NCBI GenBank assembly: GCA_963697525.1 | Contig: OY969087.1 | Coordinates: 7,192,001-7,256,000, forward strand | Source: Bradymonas sp963697525 | GTDB lineage: Bacteria > Myxococcota_A > Bradymonadia > Bradymonadales > Bradymonadaceae | Direction: 5' to 3' | DNA length: 64,000 bases | Shown here: positions 60,319 through 64,000 of the stretch, one piece after another | How positions within the stretch are numbered: the first letter of the stretch is position 1 | How the letters are laid out: every line of letters starts with the position of its first letter | The notes under the pieces: model-generated | Databases searched by the model: none | What the model saw: the letters and a program-made list of their open reading frames with translations, nothing else | What the model was told of the DNA's origin: nothing | Made by a program: the position numbers and the translations under genes

Positions 60319-62697
60319 ATGATGGATACGACTATGCCACTTTTTGATCGCCTCGCCGCTCCCACACTCATGGTCTGCGTGTGCGTGGCGCTGAGCGCTG
60401 GGTGCGGCGACTGTCAGGGCCAGACCTCGACCACCGGTCACCTGGGCGACGCCGACGCTGATAGCGGCTGGTGTGTCAGCGGCGTATGCGCCGACGGGGG
60501 CACCGATGGCGGGGCGGCGCACGACGCCTCCGACACCACCGTCACCGACACCGGCGCCGACGCCGCCCAATGTGCCCCGGAGCACCAATGTGCCAGCCAA
60601 TGCTGCACCGAGGGGCAATTGTGTTTGCGCGACTCCTGCGTGGAGCCGGGCGCCGACTGCACCAACAATCGCGACTGCGACAACGGCCAGATCTGCGAGC
60701 CCACGCTGGCCAAGTGCATCCCCGACCCCGGGGTGCAATGCGAGTGGCGCCCGCCCACCGAGGTCTTCGACCCCAAGGTCACCGTGGCCTGGCACGACGA
60801 CGCCAACACCCCGGCGCCGGCGTATAACCAGGTGATGATGACCCCGGCGGTCATCGACATCAACGACGACGGCTCGCCGGATATCGTGTTCTCGACGTTC
60901 AAGGGCAGCAATTACAACGGCGAGAGCGTGCTGCGCGCCATCGACGGGCAGACCTACCAGCCGATCTTCGATCTGACCGACGCCGACAAGCGCGTCAGCG
61001 GCTCGGCGTCGCTGGCCATCGGGGATATCGACGCCGACGGGCGCAATGAGATCGTCGCCGTCCAGCCCGGCGGCGCCGGACTGATCGCCTTCGACGACTA
61101 CACCAGCAACTGGGCGGTCAAGTGGAAGACGGACACCTTCCCGCTGGCGTGGGACGGGGCGGACCTGGTCGATCTGGACGCCGACGGGCGCGTCGAGGTC
61201 GTCGCCGCCAACCGGGTCTACGACGGGGTCAGCGGCCAGCTCGACTGCATCGCCTCGGGCATCAGCGCCGGGGCGGTCAACTCTACGGCCGTCGACCTCG
61301 ACGGCGACGGCCAACAAGAGGTCGTCGCCGCCGACGGCGCCTTCAAATTCGTGCCCGACGGCCAGGGCGGCCACAGCTGCCCGGCGATGTGGACCTATTC
61401 GGGCGGCGGCGGCGGCTTTCCGGCGGTGGGCGACTTCGGCACCTTTACCAACGGACAGAAGGCCTACGGCCAGCTCGACGGCGTGCCCGAGGTGGTCACC
61501 ACCTCGGGCCAGCAGATCTACCTGAACAACGGGCAGACCGGGGCCAATATCTGGACGGTCACCCTTCCCAGCAGCGGCCACCCGTATTACTCGCAGACCC
61601 AATGCGCCTCGGCCAGCGGCGTCGGCCCGCCCACCATCGCCGACTTCGACGGCGACGGCGCCCCCGAGGTCGCCGCCGCCGGCGCCTGCTTCTACGTGGT
61701 CTACGACACCGACGGCTCGATCTTGTGGAAGCACCCCTCCCAGGACTTCTCCAGCCGGATCACCGGCTCGAGCGTGTTCGACTTCCAGGGCGACGGCAAG
61801 GCCGAGGTGGTCTACGCCGACGAGTGCTTCATCCGGGTCTACGACGGCGCGGGCAACGGCGACGGCACCACCAACGTCCTGTTCAAGCGCGCCCACACCT
61901 CCGGGACCACCCGCGAGCTGCCGGTGGTGGTCGACGTCGACAACGACTACCACGCCGAGATCGTGCTCATCAGCAACGACTACTCCGGGGTGGGCGCCAA
62001 CTGCGCGGCCAAGTGGCCCGAGTTCAACTCCCTGGGCGGCGAAGAGCGCGGCATCCTGGTCATCGACGACGCCCAGAACCGGTGGGTGTCCACCCGCCCG
62101 GTGTGGAACCAATACGCCTACCACGTCACCAACGTATGCGACGGGATCGACGACCAGTTATGCGCCGGCCGTCCCAACAAGGCCGGGGCCATCCCCATCG
62201 GCCAGAAGGACAACTGGAAGATCGACTACCTGAACAACTTCCGGCAGAACTCGCAGGGCGAGGGGCTGTTCAACGCCCCCGACCTGCAGATCACCAACAT
62301 CAAGACCGAGTGCGACGGCCAGGGCCTGCGCCTGCACCTGACGGTGGCCAACCGGGGCACCCGCGGGGTACGCGCCGGGGTCAATGTGGCCGTGTGGGTG
62401 ACGATCAACGGCGCCGAGCAGTACCTGACCACCCTGACCACCACCAAAGACCTGCCCCCGGGGGCCAGCGAGACGCTGGAGTACAACTGGACCGACGCCC
62501 CCGACCCCGCCGGCCAGACGATCTCGATCCGCGCCGTCGCCGACAGCGACGAGCAGGGCAACCAGCAGCATAACGAGTGCCACGAGGACAACAACGAGAC
62601 CACCAACGACGCCACCTGCGCCTGCAAGGACGACTCCGATTGTGACCCCGCCGAGTACTGCAGCACCGGCGGCCAATGCCTGCCCTTCGGCGGCTGA
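60319..62697 (+). CDS. FG-GAP/VCBS beta-propeller lipoprotein with CARDB-like domain
   Basis: A 792-residue surface lipoprotein with the lipobox LSAGC. A Cys-rich segment (about 85-135) leads into a propeller with at least six Asp-rich calcium-type loops: DINDDGSPD, DIDADGRNE, DLDADGRVE, DLDGDGQQE, DFDGDGAPE and DFQGDGKAE. These are FG-GAP repeats as in integrin-type propellers. A CARDB-like domain (about 655-765, LTVANRGTRG, then LPPGASETLEYNW) and a short Cys-rich tail complete it. Adhesion or ligand binding is likely. Two Mets precede MPLFDR, so the exact start is open. Confidence 0.8.
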   Translation: MMDTTMPLFDRLAAPTLMVCVCVALSAGCGDCQGQTSTTGHLGDADADSGWCVSGVCADGGTDGGAAHDASDTTVTDTGADAAQCAPEHQCASQCCTEGQLCLRDSCVEPGADCTNNRDCDNGQICEPTLAKCIPDPGVQCEWRPPTEVFDPKVTVAWHDDANTPAPAYNQVMMTPAVIDINDDGSPDIVFSTFKGSNYNGESVLRAIDGQTYQPIFDLTDADKRVSGSASLAIGDIDADGRNEIVAVQPGGAGLIAFDDYTSNWAVKWKTDTFPLAWDGADLVDLDADGRVEVVAANRVYDGVSGQLDCIASGISAGAVNSTAVDLDGDGQQEVVAADGAFKFVPDGQGGHSCPAMWTYSGGGGGFPAVGDFGTFTNGQKAYGQLDGVPEVVTTSGQQIYLNNGQTGANIWTVTLPSSGHPYYSQTQCASASGVGPPTIADFDGDGAPEVAAAGACFYVVYDTDGSILWKHPSQDFSSRITGSSVFDFQGDGKAEVVYADECFIRVYDGAGNGDGTTNVLFKRAHTSGTTRELPVVVDVDNDYHAEIVLISNDYSGVGANCAAKWPEFNSLGGEERGILVIDDAQNRWVSTRPVWNQYAYHVTNVCDGIDDQLCAGRPNKAGAIPIGQKDNWKIDYLNNFRQNSQGEGLFNAPDLQITNIKTECDGQGLRLHLTVANRGTRGVRAGVNVAVWVTINGAEQYLTTLTTTKDLPPGASETLEYNWTDAPDPAGQTISIRAVADSDEQGNQQHNECHEDNNETTNDATCACKDDSDCDPAEYCSTGGQCLPFGG

Positions 62698-62703
62698 GAA
62701 GCG

Positions 62704-62739
62704 AAAAAAAGCCCCCGGCACCGCAACGTGCCGGGGGCT
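62704..62739 (-). terminator. Rho-independent terminator of the cold-shock gene
   Basis: On the minus strand a 12-bp perfect stem AGCCCCCGGCAC / GTGCCGGGGGCT with a 6-base loop is followed by seven T. It lies 28 bases after the cold-shock stop codon. It also sits after the convergent FG-GAP gene on the plus strand, where no T-run follows. Confidence 0.92.
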
Positions 62740-62766
62740 CGTCCAACCTTGCTGGGTCAACCACCA

Positions 62767-62976
62767 TCACTGCGGATGGACGTTGACCGCCTTGGGTCCT
62801 TTGGGGCCATCCTCGATCTCGAACTGAACTTCACGTTCGTCCTCGATTGTCTTGAACCCGGGGACCTGCAACGACGAATAATGGAAGAAGACGTCTTCCC
62901 CATCGTCGCGGGAGATAAACCCGTAGCCTTTCTCCTCGCTGAACCATTTGACCTTACCGCGATACGTCTGAGTCAT
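62767..62976 (-). CDS. Cold-shock protein
   Basis: A 69-residue CspA-family protein, an OB-fold that binds single-stranded nucleic acid. Both RNP motifs are present: KGYGFISRDD (RNP1) and DVFFHYSSL (RNP2), with GKVKWFSEEKG at the start. AGGAG lies 8 bases before the ATG at 62976; the longer in-frame ORF upstream is not coding. The gene is monocistronic. The ~100-base leader may form structure that regulates translation, as in known csp genes, but this was not checked. Confidence 0.96.
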   Translation of the reverse strand: MTQTYRGKVKWFSEEKGYGFISRDDGEDVFFHYSSLQVPGFKTIEDEREVQFEIEDGPKGPKAVNVHPQ

Positions 62977-63249
62977 GATGCCGTCTCCTGAAATGATGCC
63001 TACGATGCCTTGAACAGTTCGGACCCTCGCACCTCGAGGACCACACGCGTCGAGCAGACACGCCCCAATCACCCATACCTAGCACCGCGACGAGCGCGCC
63101 TTGGCCGTATCCTGGCCCCGGATCAAGACCATCCTGGGACGCGAAGCCGCACTCGAAGTGACAGCAAATATGTGTGCCTGGTTACTTAGACTTTACCGAC
63201 CCAACCGAAAAACGGCAAGGGGGTGTTCGAGCAGACACGCCCCCTGCCA
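62977..63249. other. Intergenic region upstream of the cold-shock gene
   Basis: About 270 bases with no gene; it should contain the cold-shock promoter and leader. I see nothing specific in it. Confidence 0.4.
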
Positions 63250-63338
63250 AGGTTCGCTCAGCGATTGGGCCTCAGATCTTTTTCGCGGTTAGCGCCCCCG
63301 CGTGGCTTGTCCCGCGGGACGCCTAGATCGGATGCTAG
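63250..63338 (+). repeat. Dispersed repeat, copy 3, left half
   Basis: Matches 24231-24319 with two substitutions. The second IS copy enters at its terminal CTAG (63335-63338). Confidence 0.9.
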
Positions 63339-64000
63339 CAGCCTGCGGCATAAGTCGAGGATTTCGGCATACAGTCGCAGCATGATCGCAGTTTTATCAG
63401 GCGATTGTCCATCGAACAGACGCGCAACAGCGGGCTCGGAGTGTGCTCAGCGTCGGCGCAGGACTTCCATGGGCCGTTGCGGGTAAATGCCACGTATACA
63501 GCGGTACCTTAAGCCGGCATTCGTGCTGTTGGCCTGGTACGCTCCCCCTGACTTTCGGATGGGCTTTTGCCGTTTATGCCGCCGAAGCGAAGACGTCGTG
63601 CGCCACGTCCTTGTCGGCGAGCCGACGCGCCAGAAGCGTCAGGTTATTGACCATCACGATGATGTACGCCTGCAGTTCGGCCGAGCCCAATCCCCACGCC
63701 ATCGCCTTTCGGGCGCCGCGGCGCACGGCTTCGTTGATCAGGCGCTCGCCCTGGCTGCGCTTCTTGTACTGCCGTTTTGTCTCGGGCTTTTCCCACTGGG
63801 CCCGTCGCTCGCGTAGTTGCTCTTCGAGCGGGTGGAATCGTATCCGTGGATTACCTGTGTCTTTGACGGCCTTGCACTTGGCGATAAATGGGCAATCGAC
63901 GCAGCCGTCTTTCGGCCAGATAAACCTGGGGGCTCTGCGCCCGTTGATGGCTGGCTTCACATACCTTATATCGTCGCTGATCTGGCCGTTGGGGCAGATA
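63339..64000 (-). mobile_element. Second IS1182-like copy, partial
   Basis: Identical to the start of the copy at 24320-24981 except for a single base change (A to G near 63531). It begins with the inverted repeat CAGCCTGCGG and runs off the window end. Same orientation as copy 1. Orientation and near-identity make the two copies a pair able to recombine across about 39 kb. Confidence 0.93.
63574..64000 (-). CDS. IS1182 family transposase, C-terminal part
   Basis: The last ~142 residues of the transposase in the second IS copy, identical in the visible part to the protein at 24555-26201. The start lies outside the window. The CVDCPFIAKC stretch and the GERLINEAVRRG segment are seen. Confidence 0.92.
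   Translation of the reverse strand, partial: ICPNGQISDDIRYVKPAINGRRAPRFIWPKDGCVDCPFIAKCKAVKDTGNPRIRFHPLEEQLRERRAQWEKPETKRQYKKRSQGERLINEAVRRGARKAMAWGLGSAELQAYIIVMVNNLTLLARRLADKDVAHDVFASAA

Noticed and set aside
60247..62124. 625-residue open frame antisense to the FG-GAP lipoprotein
   Set aside because: It mirrors the codon periodicity of the plus-strand gene in GC-rich DNA, is rich in Val/Gly/Asp without motifs and has no start context. The plus-strand protein has clear repeat motifs.

Overview
The window is high-GC bacterial chromosome. The proteins point to a deltaproteobacterial or Myxococcota-type lineage, most plausibly a bradymonad-like bacterium. The pointers are Asp-rich and Cys-rich lipoproteins full of short 'CxxDxDC' repeats, an F1Fo-ATP synthase operon with both b and b' but no a or c subunit, a multihaem cytochrome next to an outer-membrane barrel, and many single-copy proteins of unknown function. 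The assignment is an inference from gene content; there is no rRNA or tRNA in the window to anchor it.

Layout. 0-1.9 kb: the end of an outer-membrane barrel protein (frameshifted), coupled to a 7-haem c-type cytochrome lipoprotein. 1.9-7.1 kb: a five-S1-domain RNA-binding protein, a DUF2254 membrane protein and a membrane-anchored protein with a Lys-Pro stalk. 7.2-14.1 kb: atp operon on the minus strand (b', b, delta, alpha, gamma, beta, epsilon) with a clear terminator; the beta subunit carries an unusual insert of about 50 residues. 14.3-20.7 kb: three tandem, translationally coupled, nearly identical Cys-rich lipoproteins, flanked by two proteins that share a C-terminal two-helix module. 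21.2-30.2 kb: the 2-oxoglutarate dehydrogenase complex sucA, sucB, lpd. A 3.4-kb block of repeats and an IS1182-like element separates sucA from sucB, and sucB has a one-base frameshift after the lipoyl domain. 30.3-36.5 kb: a five-gene minus-strand cluster with two TadE-like and one TadG-like proteins. 36.6-43.3 kb: truncated haemoglobin, a large unknown protein, a KamB-like P-loop ATPase, an M42-type peptidase and an acyl-CoA dehydrogenase. 43.5-50.5 kb: an S4/RluA-like/RlmI-like fusion, a nitronate monooxygenase-like enzyme, an NAD-type isocitrate dehydrogenase, a five-zinc-ribbon membrane protein and mtnA. 50.5-54.2 kb: gatC-gatA-gatB, with a 180-bp triplication between gatA and gatB. 54.3-62.7 kb: an ABC1/UbiB kinase, a DUF1707/LiaF-like protein, a GNAT-like protein and two large lipoproteins (one an FG-GAP propeller). 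62.7-64 kb: a cold-shock protein and the start of a second copy of the IS element.

The genes together describe core energy metabolism (TCA-cycle enzymes, ATP synthase, possible outer-membrane electron conduit) with glutaminyl/asparaginyl-tRNA amidation and an elaborate secreted and lipoprotein surface. The intergenic DNA is unusually rich in simple repeats: three unrelated 8-bp tandem arrays, a 19-bp array, long CCACAGAGG palindromes, and a dispersed repeat with a CTAG site. The IS element has entered that same CTAG in two of the three copies. Two single-base frameshifts in otherwise intact genes (near 320 and 27759) may be sequence errors.
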